A DNA stretch of 64,000 nt. It comes from an uncultured Pseudodesulfovibrio sp. (GTDB taxonomy: Bacteria; Desulfobacterota; Desulfovibrionia; Desulfovibrionales; Desulfovibrionaceae). The position numbers were made by a program, and so were the translations under genes. Shown piece by piece: positions 20,101 through 27,878 of the stretch; the first letter of the stretch is position 1, and each line of letters begins with the position of its first letter. The stretch covers positions 3,614,001 through 3,678,000 of the forward strand of contig NZ_OY761823.1 in assembly GCF_963664965.1 (NCBI RefSeq). Direction: 5' to 3'. The notes under the pieces are model-generated. The model was not told where the DNA came from. It ran no database searches and saw only the letters and a program-made list of their open reading frames with translations.

Positions 20101-20351
20101 TACCGGGATGCTTTCTCCGAGTAGAACCAAACGATCAGATACGTGAGAACGGCTTCGACAAGTATGACCGATGCGGACCATGGCTTGGTAAGAATGAGAG
20201 GAGCAAGATAACCGGGAACGACCAGACCACTGAGAACCCATCCGAATCTGAGATTGAAAAAGGCAACAACGCAGACACCGACCCAGACCGTCGTGAAAAC
20301 GGAACTGGAAAGGCTGCCCTGCGGCAGGAGATTCAGTACGAATCCATCCAT
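17106..20351 (-). CDS. Double PgsC/CapC-like membrane protein with degenerate hydrolase repeats
   Basis: The 1081-residue protein starts 30 bp after the CHASE2 gene with AGGTAG as SD. Residues 15-180 match the PgsC/CapC fold: GLVVPGYLA at 42-50 and the second half FGLVVVALMANQ near 139-150. Residues 195-360 repeat it: GILIPSLLA at 230-238 and GYLLPSLLAM near 315-324. Known PgsC has one copy in about 150 residues. After residue 380 comes a soluble region with two more repeats, about 404-560 and 683-1045, alike in GWGLYVINL versus HWGTYVIRL and in LIQVPAP versus LIQVPRP. These align with the 302-residue hydrolase encoded nearby, but its His126 and His197 are replaced by A488/R552 and R779/R851. 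PgsC helps PgsB make poly-gamma-glutamate in known systems. Confidence 0.8.
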   Translation of the reverse strand: MDGFVLNLLPQGSLSSSVFTTVWVGVCVVAFFNLRFGWVLSGLVVPGYLAPLILTKPWSASVILVEAVLTYLIVWFYSEKASRYGWWGNFFGRDRFFALLVVSVLVRLCMDVVVLPEVGRYLVEHFNIAFDYRNNLYSFGLVVVALMANQFWKPGLVRGLGPLLVTVGVTLVIVRFVLMEFTNFSLANLTYMYEDLAVSMLASPKAYIVLLTTCLVASRMNLLYGWEYNGILIPSLLALLWYDPLKIAASFAEAILILGMAKLVLRLPVFQAVAIEGARKVLLFFNISFAYKISLAYLLLWYAPHIKISDYYGFGYLLPSLLAMKMHDKDSLARIFRATLQTSLVAVLVASVIGYGLTYAPNVFSWIQTAGEVVPQQLHRMDQGRFVDVLLEEKVTLYKGRRKNTYVQPTAREIEIFSEGLKLVRSAEAKNLDQDLERATGLFASIGYELVVVEDRFVLLREQLPYKGWGLYVINLKAANSMLIQVPAPLDEWAALEAGASLFLEFESQSLAVAGAGRRNISGGGADVLSNSQTLFLAFQRIMGERDILQVRGYTASTIRVLTGVRKGDYLEGMPQPESSLWVKKELPEGLNLSALQNLIGEFDIRWITPPLRNTPRSYAGSGIAELMLNRKDRRALLFKPFYGDRETLEEAGEKTILGHLQDWLLVGKVRIAEKGSDSYVVPRQEELLFFDQEILTPLIRLSEEEYVGGQWSEEGLEELKAIAAIAAPLGFQVIRYKHVVSGSDFLILAESESADSSHWGTYVIRLGRSKPYLIQVPRPVFEVNVFEYGVALFERLKARYLMIGGAHPRANDDGSSDLIRIENKQSFFTLASQVALREAGAAPMMVLQSRAFGFRPDVPVPDADIILAFKSGIVTRDNIDRLGRQVVESLEADGLRVAFVDGSEPVAGYEVGGLPQALYLNQSLNKEFAIVWLSPGLRAGFRQQTENILQEKQFAALGIPSVEGDIHDELSPFVERNALRRPDDSIVELVQKYIVSHDVVLLDMLKNLRSVHLRRIIDFNSKQAFVEIRDSSDNLLLFANLFPLDAGKVFPLVASGFTRSFVDDFVASRSAILKPEGAGQ

Positions 20352-20381
20352 CTGCTACCTGTTTCCGGCATGCTGCCGGGG

Positions 20382-23072
20382 CTAAACATCAAGGGCCGTC
20401 TGTCTGTCGAATTTGACCAAATGTAACAGAAACTCAAGGCCGACTCCGACCTCGCTTGACGCCTCAAGCCTGCCGCCCCATTGAGTCAGATTGACCATGT
20501 TCTTGCGGAGCACCTGATAGTCATTCGAATGAAGTGGAGCCGCTTCAAAAAGGAACCGCTGAAATTTTTCATTGGGAAGACCAAACCCCGTGTCACGCAT
20601 ACGGATATTCACCGAGGACTCTTCCTCGGAAATTTCGATATTGATATCACTTTCATCAGCATCCTTGTCCAACAGAATGAGAATTGAAACAAGCAGTTCG
20701 ACAAGCTGTGTCGGATTCGCATTCACCAGAGAATATGCCTCGCATTCTAGTATTTCGCACCGCTGTTCCAGACCCGGTACTTCCACAGCGGTTTCGCGCA
20801 TGGCCGCATTAAGGCAGGACCGGGGATTGACGGGAAGAACGCCCGTCTTTGCCATGACCTCGAAATCCGCATACTTCGGGAGCAGTCCGGTGAATTCATT
20901 GAGGCCATTCACAAGTCCTTTCACCGAAAGACAAAGCTTTTCACGCTCCGCTTCACCCATATCCTCGTTTTCAATCCGGTTCATGACTGCAAGTATCTGA
21001 TTCAGATCATTCTTAAGGTGGAAATTCGTATACTTGAAAAACTCCTCCTTGAATTTATATGCTTCCTTGATGTCGCTCAGGTCGACAATCTCAAAGAGAA
21101 TTCCCTGAACTCGAAACGGTGTCGTAATCTCTGACGAGCCGGTTTCTTCACGAACAAGCGGCCGGATACTCAGCACCAGAGATTTGCCGTTCCCCTTTTT
21201 TGAGGTCAGGGGGAATGAAATCTCTTCGCCATGAATAGTCAGATACCGCAACTTCGGTCGGACTTCGCGTTCCTCCATGCCGGTAAGAGTCACAGCCAGA
21301 TCCAGAGCGGTCATCTCGAAAGCGGGCAAATCGAACTCGACCAGAAAATCCGTCATGGACTTGTTGATCATCAGTACATTGCCAAAAAGATCGTAAACAA
21401 GAATGGCCGTATCAATGGAATTGAGCGCATCTTCAAGAATCTCGATCCGCCGGGAAAAGAAAGAAATCGCCTTCTTGATTTCTATGAAATTGCCTTGGCT
21501 GCCCTGCAACGAAATCAGCTTGCGAATCGGACTTTTGGCAATATCCTGCTGCAAAAGCCACTGACGCCGCCTGTAAAGCATCGTAGCGATTTCTTCGGCA
21601 AAATCCCTGACGGTATTGAGGAACTGCGCGATCTGGTCCTTCTCGCCCGGTGCAATGGAAAAAGCCCAGAACCCTTCCAGATGTCCGGCAAATACCAGAG
21701 GCACCAGAAACTGCACCTCCGGCTCGGCAGATTGACTGAGATAATTATCTACTTCAATAGGACCATTTGCCTCCAGAGCCCATGTATACGGAGAGCGATG
21801 GTAATCCCTTCGCATTTCGGCGATATCGTCGATGCTGCAATTCAGGGAAATGATTTCCTTGACCATATGCTTGTCTGCAATCGACTCAAGAAAAATGACC
21901 CGCTTCATATATAACGTCTGGTTGACCAGATTAAGAACCTGAGCCCAGTGCTCCTTTGAGGCCATGAAGCTTGTCGGATGAACCTTCTCACGAATCAGAT
22001 GCAGTGTTTCCAGCACGGTCAACTGCACCTGCGCCTCCCGTTGCCGAACCTTTGACCGCAAGACGAAAACAAAGCTGAGACTTTGGGCCAGAACAACTTC
22101 AATAATTGGCAGATAATATCCGAAGTAATAGAAGATGAACCACGCCGCCAGAATATACACAATCGAAAGGGTCGCTATGGCAGCAAGAACCACAGTGATG
22201 CTTGAATAATGAAAAACAACCAGCCCCGCCAAAGTGGCAATACAGATGATGGCAAATTTGGAAAGCCAATCAGACACCATGAGCTGTTTATTCTGGAGCA
22301 GGGTGTTCAAGGCATACCCTGTATATTCCAGATTTGACATTCCTCCGGAATTCAAGGAGATCGGCGTTTCAAGCCCCGGCACAAGAACATCAGTCGAAAG
22401 CCCCACCACGACGGATTTCCCTGCAACGAGCTGCCGAACCAACGCCCCGCGCATGACGTCATGAATGTCAACATTGGGAAAGCCGCTCGTCAGGCCGTTG
22501 AAATAGACCAGAAAATCCTCATCAGCACCTGCGCGAGAACCATACCGATCCTTGACAGCAACATTGACGATGGTCGGGACATCATTTCCCATGACATCCT
22601 GATAAGCGGAATACCGTCTGTGCACGCCATAGAATGATGGGGGGATCGTAACGAGCCCATAAATGACGGGCAAGTCACCCACCCCCTTCGGGAGAGGCGC
22701 GAGATAGGGTTTTGAGTCGATTCCCCCGGGAGACCAAGGCCTGCCGAACACGACATTCCCATCGGCAACGGCCCGCTTGTAAAAGGCGGGGCCGGCATTG
22801 GACGGCATGAAAAGAAAAACAATTTGCTCGGCGTCGAGTTCCTTCATTTCGTCAATGAACCTGAGCCAGTACCGACTGTCTTCATGGGCTGCCGAATCCG
22901 GAGCCTCGACAAGCAAGATGGGAGGTTTTGCATCGGATTCGGGGATGGATTGAACAAAAAAATCGTAAATCAGTACGTCGGGAATACGGAATATCCCCAA
23001 CATGTTCAAAGACCAAACAGCGAATATGATACCCAGAAAGACAACGACGATGTTTGTTTGCAGGCGTCTCAC
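20382..23072 (-). CDS. CHASE2 sensor, histidine-kinase-like, degenerate N-box
   Basis: The start is a GTG with GGAG upstream. In 896 residues I see an N-terminal membrane span, a periplasmic CHASE2 domain (about 30-260, with RIPDVLIYDFFVQSIPE), three membrane spans (about 265-335), a GAF-like stretch, a PAS domain (about 545-660), and a kinase end. The phosphoacceptor-like box reads NFHLKNDLNQ. The ATPase domain keeps DTGFGLP and GVGLEFLLHL, but the N-box region LVELLVSILILLDKDA has no usual Asn. Either it is a very divergent kinase or a sensor that binds without phosphorylating. Its gene is followed 30 bp later by the PgsC-like gene, so it likely controls or gates the polymer system. Confidence 0.75.
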   Translation of the reverse strand: MRRLQTNIVVVFLGIIFAVWSLNMLGIFRIPDVLIYDFFVQSIPESDAKPPILLVEAPDSAAHEDSRYWLRFIDEMKELDAEQIVFLFMPSNAGPAFYKRAVADGNVVFGRPWSPGGIDSKPYLAPLPKGVGDLPVIYGLVTIPPSFYGVHRRYSAYQDVMGNDVPTIVNVAVKDRYGSRAGADEDFLVYFNGLTSGFPNVDIHDVMRGALVRQLVAGKSVVVGLSTDVLVPGLETPISLNSGGMSNLEYTGYALNTLLQNKQLMVSDWLSKFAIICIATLAGLVVFHYSSITVVLAAIATLSIVYILAAWFIFYYFGYYLPIIEVVLAQSLSFVFVLRSKVRQREAQVQLTVLETLHLIREKVHPTSFMASKEHWAQVLNLVNQTLYMKRVIFLESIADKHMVKEIISLNCSIDDIAEMRRDYHRSPYTWALEANGPIEVDNYLSQSAEPEVQFLVPLVFAGHLEGFWAFSIAPGEKDQIAQFLNTVRDFAEEIATMLYRRRQWLLQQDIAKSPIRKLISLQGSQGNFIEIKKAISFFSRRIEILEDALNSIDTAILVYDLFGNVLMINKSMTDFLVEFDLPAFEMTALDLAVTLTGMEEREVRPKLRYLTIHGEEISFPLTSKKGNGKSLVLSIRPLVREETGSSEITTPFRVQGILFEIVDLSDIKEAYKFKEEFFKYTNFHLKNDLNQILAVMNRIENEDMGEAEREKLCLSVKGLVNGLNEFTGLLPKYADFEVMAKTGVLPVNPRSCLNAAMRETAVEVPGLEQRCEILECEAYSLVNANPTQLVELLVSILILLDKDADESDINIEISEEESSVNIRMRDTGFGLPNEKFQRFLFEAAPLHSNDYQVLRKNMVNLTQWGGRLEASSEVGVGLEFLLHLVKFDRQTALDV

Positions 23073-23207
23073 TTCAACTCCGTTGGTTCTGACTGGTCAC
23101 AACTATTCAACCTTTTATATCAACTGTAAAAACAAATCAATTTTTCATCGACAAATCGACATTTGAACAGAACATCCTTCCCGTCAGTATCCCTGCCGCC
23201 ATAAGAA

Positions 23208-24722
23208 TCATCCAACTTCATCGACGCACGGGAGAGAAAAGAAAAATACACTTCCCTTTCCAAGGCGGCTCCGCACCCCGACCTGTCCACCGTGGAGTCG
23301 CACGATTTTCCGGCAAATGGCCAGCCCGAGGCCCAACCCCTTCGGTTTCTCGGTCATGACATCGCCTGCCTGATGGAACTGTTCAAACACCTTTGCCGCG
23401 TCTTCAGGAGACAGCCCCACGCCCGTATCGCATACTTCCACCATAACCCCGTCTTCATTTACGGCGACTCGCACCTCGATTTCACCCGCAGGAGTGAATG
23501 CAACGGCATTGGTAATATAGTGTTTCAACACCAGCTCGATCAGCTTGTTGTCCGCCTTGATCGGCACCGGTTCGGATGGCGTTGTCAGAACAAATGAAAG
23601 CCCCTTTGCTTCAATCCGCTCCCGCAAATCATTACTGACCTTTTCCACGATATTGACCATGTCATGCGGATGCATTTCGGCAACGACATCGTCTGCTGTC
23701 AACGCCATCAAAACGACAATATTATCAATCAAACCGGTCATGGAGTTGCCCTGTTCCGAAATGACGTTCAAGGCATCGCGCAACGCAGCCATCTGTTTCG
23801 CGGAAAGCGGAATATCAGGATCACGTCCTTCAATCTTCTTGAGCCAAAGCTTGGCGAAACCCATGATGGAAGTAAGCGGGGTACGCAGTTCATGTGAAAC
23901 GTTTGAGAGCAAGACGGTCTTCATTTCATCCACTCTCTTCAAATCGTCATACGCTTCGCGAAGCGCTTTTCTGGATTGATGAATATGATACGACATTCCC
24001 TCGATATCACGACTCAATTCACCGAACTCATCACCATCTTTGACAGGGATGGAAACCGGGGATTCTTCCATGGCAATCCGTTGGGAAGCGCCTCGAAGGG
24101 ATATGACAGGCTCAACTATGAATCTATGCAGCAACATCCCGAGGCTCAAAATCAATGCGATTGAAGTGATGACCCCGACGCTGGCCACCGTTATCCAGAT
24201 ACGCTGCTCCCGCTCATGCAGAAAATCACCTTTGATCACAATGACCACGCCCCAATTCCACGGCTTGAAATACTTGGCCACATAATCACCGTAGCCCTCG
24301 TCCGGGAGGTGCCCTTTCAATACACGGTCCGGCGCTCCCACCAATCGCTCGAGAATTGGATTCCAAGATTCGGGCAACCGGTCAGACATCTCATTCGAAG
24401 AACAGAAAACGATACTTTTCCGGTCATCGACGATAAACAGGTGCCCGGGCCAAACAAGATGGAGTTGACCTGCCGCCGCAAGCGCTTCCTGCTGGAAGCG
24501 GTCAACAAATGAGGCAACGTTTTCCAATTGATTCTTTTTCAGCAGCTCGACCCGGCTCGCCAGGTCCTGAGTAAAATAGGCATCCAGAACCCCTTCACAA
24601 TACTGGTACACAGCGTCATGCGAGCTTTTGGTGGCACTGTTGATTACCAGCCATCCGGTGAGCAGCAGTGCGGTCCCCACGGTCGGGATCACTGAAAGCA
24701 AAATCTTGGTTCGCAGTCGCAT
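23208..24722 (-). CDS. Membrane sensor histidine kinase with HAMP
   Basis: The 504-residue protein has a membrane span near residues 8-28, a periplasmic sensor region to about 165, a second span near 175-200, HAMP, then HisKA with SNVSHELRTPL and an ATPase domain with an intact N-box (YITNAVAF), DTGVGL and GLGLGLAICRKIV. It starts 1 bp after the stop of the SBP-like gene, so the two are surely co-expressed. The SBP probably presents a ligand to this kinase or modulates it. No response regulator gene is in the neighbourhood, so the phosphorelay partner must lie elsewhere or be missing. A 135-bp gap separates it from the CHASE2 gene. Confidence 0.88.
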   Translation of the reverse strand: MRLRTKILLSVIPTVGTALLLTGWLVINSATKSSHDAVYQYCEGVLDAYFTQDLASRVELLKKNQLENVASFVDRFQQEALAAAGQLHLVWPGHLFIVDDRKSIVFCSSNEMSDRLPESWNPILERLVGAPDRVLKGHLPDEGYGDYVAKYFKPWNWGVVIVIKGDFLHEREQRIWITVASVGVITSIALILSLGMLLHRFIVEPVISLRGASQRIAMEESPVSIPVKDGDEFGELSRDIEGMSYHIHQSRKALREAYDDLKRVDEMKTVLLSNVSHELRTPLTSIMGFAKLWLKKIEGRDPDIPLSAKQMAALRDALNVISEQGNSMTGLIDNIVVLMALTADDVVAEMHPHDMVNIVEKVSNDLRERIEAKGLSFVLTTPSEPVPIKADNKLIELVLKHYITNAVAFTPAGEIEVRVAVNEDGVMVEVCDTGVGLSPEDAAKVFEQFHQAGDVMTEKPKGLGLGLAICRKIVRLHGGQVGVRSRLGKGSVFFFSLPCVDEVG

Positions 24723-24723
24723 T

Positions 24724-25743
24724 CTACCGCCACACGTTCTTGCCCGCGAGTTCCATTACTTCACTCGGAATGACAATCTGGAGTTCCAGTGCCGTTTTGA
24801 GATTTATACCAAGCTCGAAACTGTCTGGCGGGACAGGCGGTATGTTTCCGGGTGCAGTTCCCTTGAAGATTGAGTCAACTATGCCTGCCACCTGAAACCC
24901 GCTTTCCTCGTAATTGGGATTTACAAAGAAAAGCCCCCCGTTTCTGGTACATTCCTTGGTATGACACAATCCCACGGGAATGTCCGACTCCAGAAGCAAC
25001 TCCGAAAACTCCATGGTTTCACCAAGCGGCCCCGGCACGATCCACCAGTAGTCAATCTCGGGAGAAAGAGCTGTGACGCCTTTCCGGGCATCGGCCAACA
25101 TGGCATCCAGTCCATCGGGCATGGCACGATATTCCAACTGGAACGACTTGAATTCAATCTGTCCGCCAAGAGCGCGCATGGCCTTCAGATCATTGACTGC
25201 GGCGGGATACGAAGAAAGCACAACCCCAACACGAACCGGACGATCCGGGAAAGGTTGCACCAACAATTCCTTTGCAAGTTCCATCTTCGACTTACGCATC
25301 AGGGAAAAGACCAGTCCGGTGACATTGGTTTTGGTCGGAAGCCCCACTTCATCAATCAACCCTGTCCCCACCGGGTCCGACACGACACAAAACACCAGAG
25401 GAATATCTGTTCCTTCAAGCACTTCCTTTGCTGCCCGAGAGGCCAGGGTTGCAAAGGAAACAACGACATCCACTTCATGTCCGGCAAGGTACTCGCGGAG
25501 TTTTTCCTTTGCGCGCACCTCGCTTCCCTGAGCTTCAATTTTGTCGACTACAAGATTCTTCCCCGCATGGTAGCCGAGTTTTTCCAAACCACTCAAAAAG
25601 AAATTTTCATGATCGGTCACAACCGGAACCGGCATTGTTTCAACCATGACAACACGTAATGGTTGAGCGCAAACATTGGACGCAAACAAAAGAAAGATAG
25701 CAGTCAAACACAAAAACAGCTTGGAAAAACGAGCAATGGACAT
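24724..25743 (-). CDS. ABC-type substrate-binding protein without transporter
   Basis: The 339-residue protein carries a signal peptide ending NVCA and matches the ABC_sub_bind family (TrpX/YtrF-like periplasmic binding proteins): RVVMVETMPV at the mature N-terminus, VDVVVSFATLASRAA, IPLVFCVVSDPVGTGL and TNVTGLVF. Such proteins bind amino acids or similar small molecules. No permease or ATPase gene is nearby; instead the next gene, 1 bp downstream, is a membrane histidine kinase. This arrangement is typical of periplasmic binding proteins used for sensing. The SD is AGGGGGAG, and the gene opens the minus-strand run that leads to the polymer locus. Confidence 0.82.
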   Translation of the reverse strand: MSIARFSKLFLCLTAIFLLFASNVCAQPLRVVMVETMPVPVVTDHENFFLSGLEKLGYHAGKNLVVDKIEAQGSEVRAKEKLREYLAGHEVDVVVSFATLASRAAKEVLEGTDIPLVFCVVSDPVGTGLIDEVGLPTKTNVTGLVFSLMRKSKMELAKELLVQPFPDRPVRVGVVLSSYPAAVNDLKAMRALGGQIEFKSFQLEYRAMPDGLDAMLADARKGVTALSPEIDYWWIVPGPLGETMEFSELLLESDIPVGLCHTKECTRNGGLFFVNPNYEESGFQVAGIVDSIFKGTAPGNIPPVPPDSFELGINLKTALELQIVIPSEVMELAGKNVWR

Positions 25744-25959
25744 TGCTCCCCCTTTGGATCAGACTCTGCAAAACAACGACTTGCCGACAGTTCGAACATA
25801 CCACTATCGGGATGAAATACTATTATATTGCCACGACCTATGACCGACACAAGTCCACAAAGTCACACTCTTCAAAGCAATCAAACCATGCACACCCCAC
25901 AAGGTCAAAACAATTATTACTCCTATTTGAAAAATACTGACAAAAGCAAAGACCACGCC

Positions 25960-25987
25960 TTGACAACATGGTTTAGCTGCTTTACCA
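25960..25987 (+). promoter_or_regulatory. MarR promoter with operator-like repeat
   Basis: TTGACA at 25960-25965 fits a sigma-70 -35 box. Overlapping the spacer is TGGTTTA-GCTGC-TTTACCA at 25969-25987, an imperfect inverted repeat of the same type found three more times in the next 4 kb. It ends 7 bp before the marR ATG, a place where the repressor would block its own promoter. No good -10 box is evident. Confidence 0.6.
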
Positions 25988-25994
25988 AGCTGTC

Positions 25995-26471
25995 ATGAGC
26001 AGCAAAAACGAATCCATAAAAGCCCTCACCGGCAGACTGATGCGGATAATCAACAAGCACTCCCGCATTGAAGAACTGCCCATACGCACAGGCAAAAACG
26101 TTGGCCTGACAGCCCGTGAAGTTCACTGCCTGAACGTCATCGGCCAACAGGAGGGAATCAATATCAAAACCATTGGCGACACGCTCGGGGTCACGAAAAG
26201 CGCGGCATCCCAAATGGTCGGCAAGCTGGAAAAAAAAGGATTCGCCCAAAAAGAAAAAGCAGTGAACAACGACAAGGAAATACTGGCATACCTCACGGAT
26301 ACGGGATGGGACGCCTTCAAGGCCCACAAGGAATTCCATGAACGCCACTTCAAAACACTCATGCGGCAGTTGGATGCATTTCCCGACACCCAACTGGCGG
26401 TTGCAGCCGCCATTCTCTCGGCAGTCGAGACGGTCGTCGATGAACGCATTGCCGAACTGTTTGACGAATAA
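25995..26471 (+). CDS. MarR-family transcriptional regulator
   Basis: This 158-residue protein has the MarR winged helix in the middle: GLTAREVHCLNVIG, the recognition part IKTIGDTLGVTKSAASQMVGKLEKKGF, and the wing DKEILAYLTDTG. Amphipathic helices at both ends would form the dimer. It is divergent from the SBP gene and heads the redox cluster. Four copies of a 19-bp inverted repeat related to TGGTTTA-N5-TAAACCA lie at its own promoter, twice before the AhpD-like gene and once before the giant activase, so it probably represses all of them. The ligand is unknown. The SD before the ATG is weak. Confidence 0.9.
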   Translation: MSSKNESIKALTGRLMRIINKHSRIEELPIRTGKNVGLTAREVHCLNVIGQQEGINIKTIGDTLGVTKSAASQMVGKLEKKGFAQKEKAVNNDKEILAYLTDTGWDAFKAHKEFHERHFKTLMRQLDAFPDTQLAVAAAILSAVETVVDERIAELFDE

Positions 26472-26486
26472 AAAAATTTTCATACA

Positions 26487-26505
26487 TGGTTTAACACCTA
26501 AACCA
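26487..26505. promoter_or_regulatory. Perfect operator repeat before AhpD-like gene
   Basis: TGGTTTA-ACACC-TAAACCA is a perfect 7-5-7 inverted repeat, the best copy of the putative MarR operator. It lies 15 bp after the marR stop and 122 bp before the next start codon. Confidence 0.7.
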
Positions 26506-26573
26506 TAACTTCTTTTCAGGACAACATACGAAATCCGAATGGAATCACACGCAATCAATCTCTTGCGACAACA

Positions 26574-26592
26574 CGGTTAAGCTTCTTAACCA
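26574..26592. promoter_or_regulatory. Second operator repeat before AhpD-like gene
   Basis: CGGTTAA-GCTTC-TTAACCA repeats the putative MarR operator with one mismatch between arms. Its centre is 87 bp, about eight helical turns, from the perfect copy at 26487, so two dimers could sit on the same DNA face. Confidence 0.65.
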
Positions 26593-26627
26593 TAACACTG
26601 AAAGCACACGGCATAAGGAGAAAGACA

Positions 26628-26969
26628 ATGCAAAATCAGGGACAATGGCTTGAAGAGTTTCTGGCCTGCCGCAAAAACTTCGACAATGAGAAATCCGAAG
26701 TATGGGAACTCACCCTGCAAACAGTGAACGCCGCCTTCAAGGACGGAGCGCTCGGCTCCAAGGAGAAACACCTGATGGCCCTCGGCATCGGTGTGAAAGA
26801 CCACTGCGCGCCGTGCACGCTCGGTCATCTTCAGGGTGCCATCAAGGCCGGGGCCACGAAAGAGGAAATCCTCGAAACCATCGGCGTCACCATTTCCATG
26901 TCCGGCACCACAGCCATGGGTGGAGCCTGGATGGTTTTCAAGATGATGGAAGAAGAAGGACTTTTCTAA
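26628..26969 (+). CDS. AhpD/carboxymuconolactone decarboxylase-like protein
   Basis: This 113-residue protein matches the AhpD/CMD family of small alpha-helical proteins. C60-A-P-C63 followed by H67 has the same spacing as the active-site CxxC and His of AhpD, which relay electrons as a thiol-disulfide redox pair. GATKEEILETIGVTISMSG is the typical second helix pair. The SD is AAGGAGA. It is the first structural gene after the MarR gene, followed 31 bp later by the CCG-domain gene, pointing to a redox or stress task rather than aromatic degradation. Confidence 0.88.
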   Translation: MQNQGQWLEEFLACRKNFDNEKSEVWELTLQTVNAAFKDGALGSKEKHLMALGIGVKDHCAPCTLGHLQGAIKAGATKEEILETIGVTISMSGTTAMGGAWMVFKMMEEEGLF

Positions 26970-27000
26970 CCACACACCAACATCACAAGGAGACAGGCTC

Positions 27001-27849
27001 ATGTCACTTGATTCCGGTATGACGCAGCCGGCGCTGCAACAACACGTTGATGTTTTCGTCAACAGCTTTTTCGCCAACGGCGCACGCAATTACATACGCA
27101 AGACCACCCGGGACGCCCCATGGATGAGTGTGGGGATCATGGAAAAAACCAATTCCGAGGCTTTCTACTCCAGCCGACTCTTTTCCGGAATGAACATTGT
27201 CGGCGGCAATGGTTATTCCCTTGGACACGGCTTCATTCACGGCTACCTCAAGGACTCGGCCGAAACGCAAATAGGGCGTGCCGTCGCCAATCTCAATTCT
27301 CTGGGCACGGAAGAGATCGTCTTCTACCACGACGAAAGCCTGCGCGGTCTCGACTTGGCCCGCAAACTGGGCCTGAAGCTGAACTTCACACCTGTCACGC
27401 TACTGGAATGGCTCATCCGGCAGGTCAAGGACAACCGGCAGCAGGTTCGGCCGCTTGATACGGACGCCGCGGTCCAACTCCCCTGCTCATGGCAATCCGG
27501 AGACAGGAAAAACACCCGGATAAACGAACTCTTCGACCTGATCGGCGTCAGGCGCGTCAAACGGCAGTATGACTACAACGACAGGCTGTGCTGCGGAATC
27601 CGGGGATTTTTCGGCCTTCAGACCGGCCATACCCAAAACGATTCCGACCACGCTGAAGCACAGGTCAGCAGGAATATCGAAGACGCCCGACAGGCAGGAG
27701 CCAAATACATGGTCACCACCTGCCCGTACTGCTTCGCGGCGCTCGCTTCGACCGCAAAAGGCGCCGGGATAACCCCGATACAGATAGAAGGACTGGCAAA
27801 CCTCGCATTATACGGCGAATCGCTTCCCGAAGGGCTGGCCTTCCTCTAG
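27001..27849 (+). CDS. CCG-domain Fe-S protein, HdrB-like
   Basis: The 282-residue protein carries the cysteine pattern of heterodisulfide-reductase-type CCG domains: an LPCSW motif, then RLCCGIRGFF and TTCPYCF in the C-terminal third. In HdrB this motif binds a noncubane Fe-S cluster at which disulfides are reduced. The N-terminal half lacks a clear second CCG repeat and begins with DVFVNSFFANGARNYIRK, so it may be a single-domain relative. It sits between the AhpD-like thiol protein and a flavoenzyme, so electron transfer between flavin and thiols is plausible. The SD AAGGAGA is clear. Confidence 0.7.
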   Translation: MSLDSGMTQPALQQHVDVFVNSFFANGARNYIRKTTRDAPWMSVGIMEKTNSEAFYSSRLFSGMNIVGGNGYSLGHGFIHGYLKDSAETQIGRAVANLNSLGTEEIVFYHDESLRGLDLARKLGLKLNFTPVTLLEWLIRQVKDNRQQVRPLDTDAAVQLPCSWQSGDRKNTRINELFDLIGVRRVKRQYDYNDRLCCGIRGFFGLQTGHTQNDSDHAEAQVSRNIEDARQAGAKYMVTTCPYCFAALASTAKGAGITPIQIEGLANLALYGESLPEGLAFL

Positions 27850-27878
27850 GCCTCAATAAAGATCAAAGGAATACAGCT

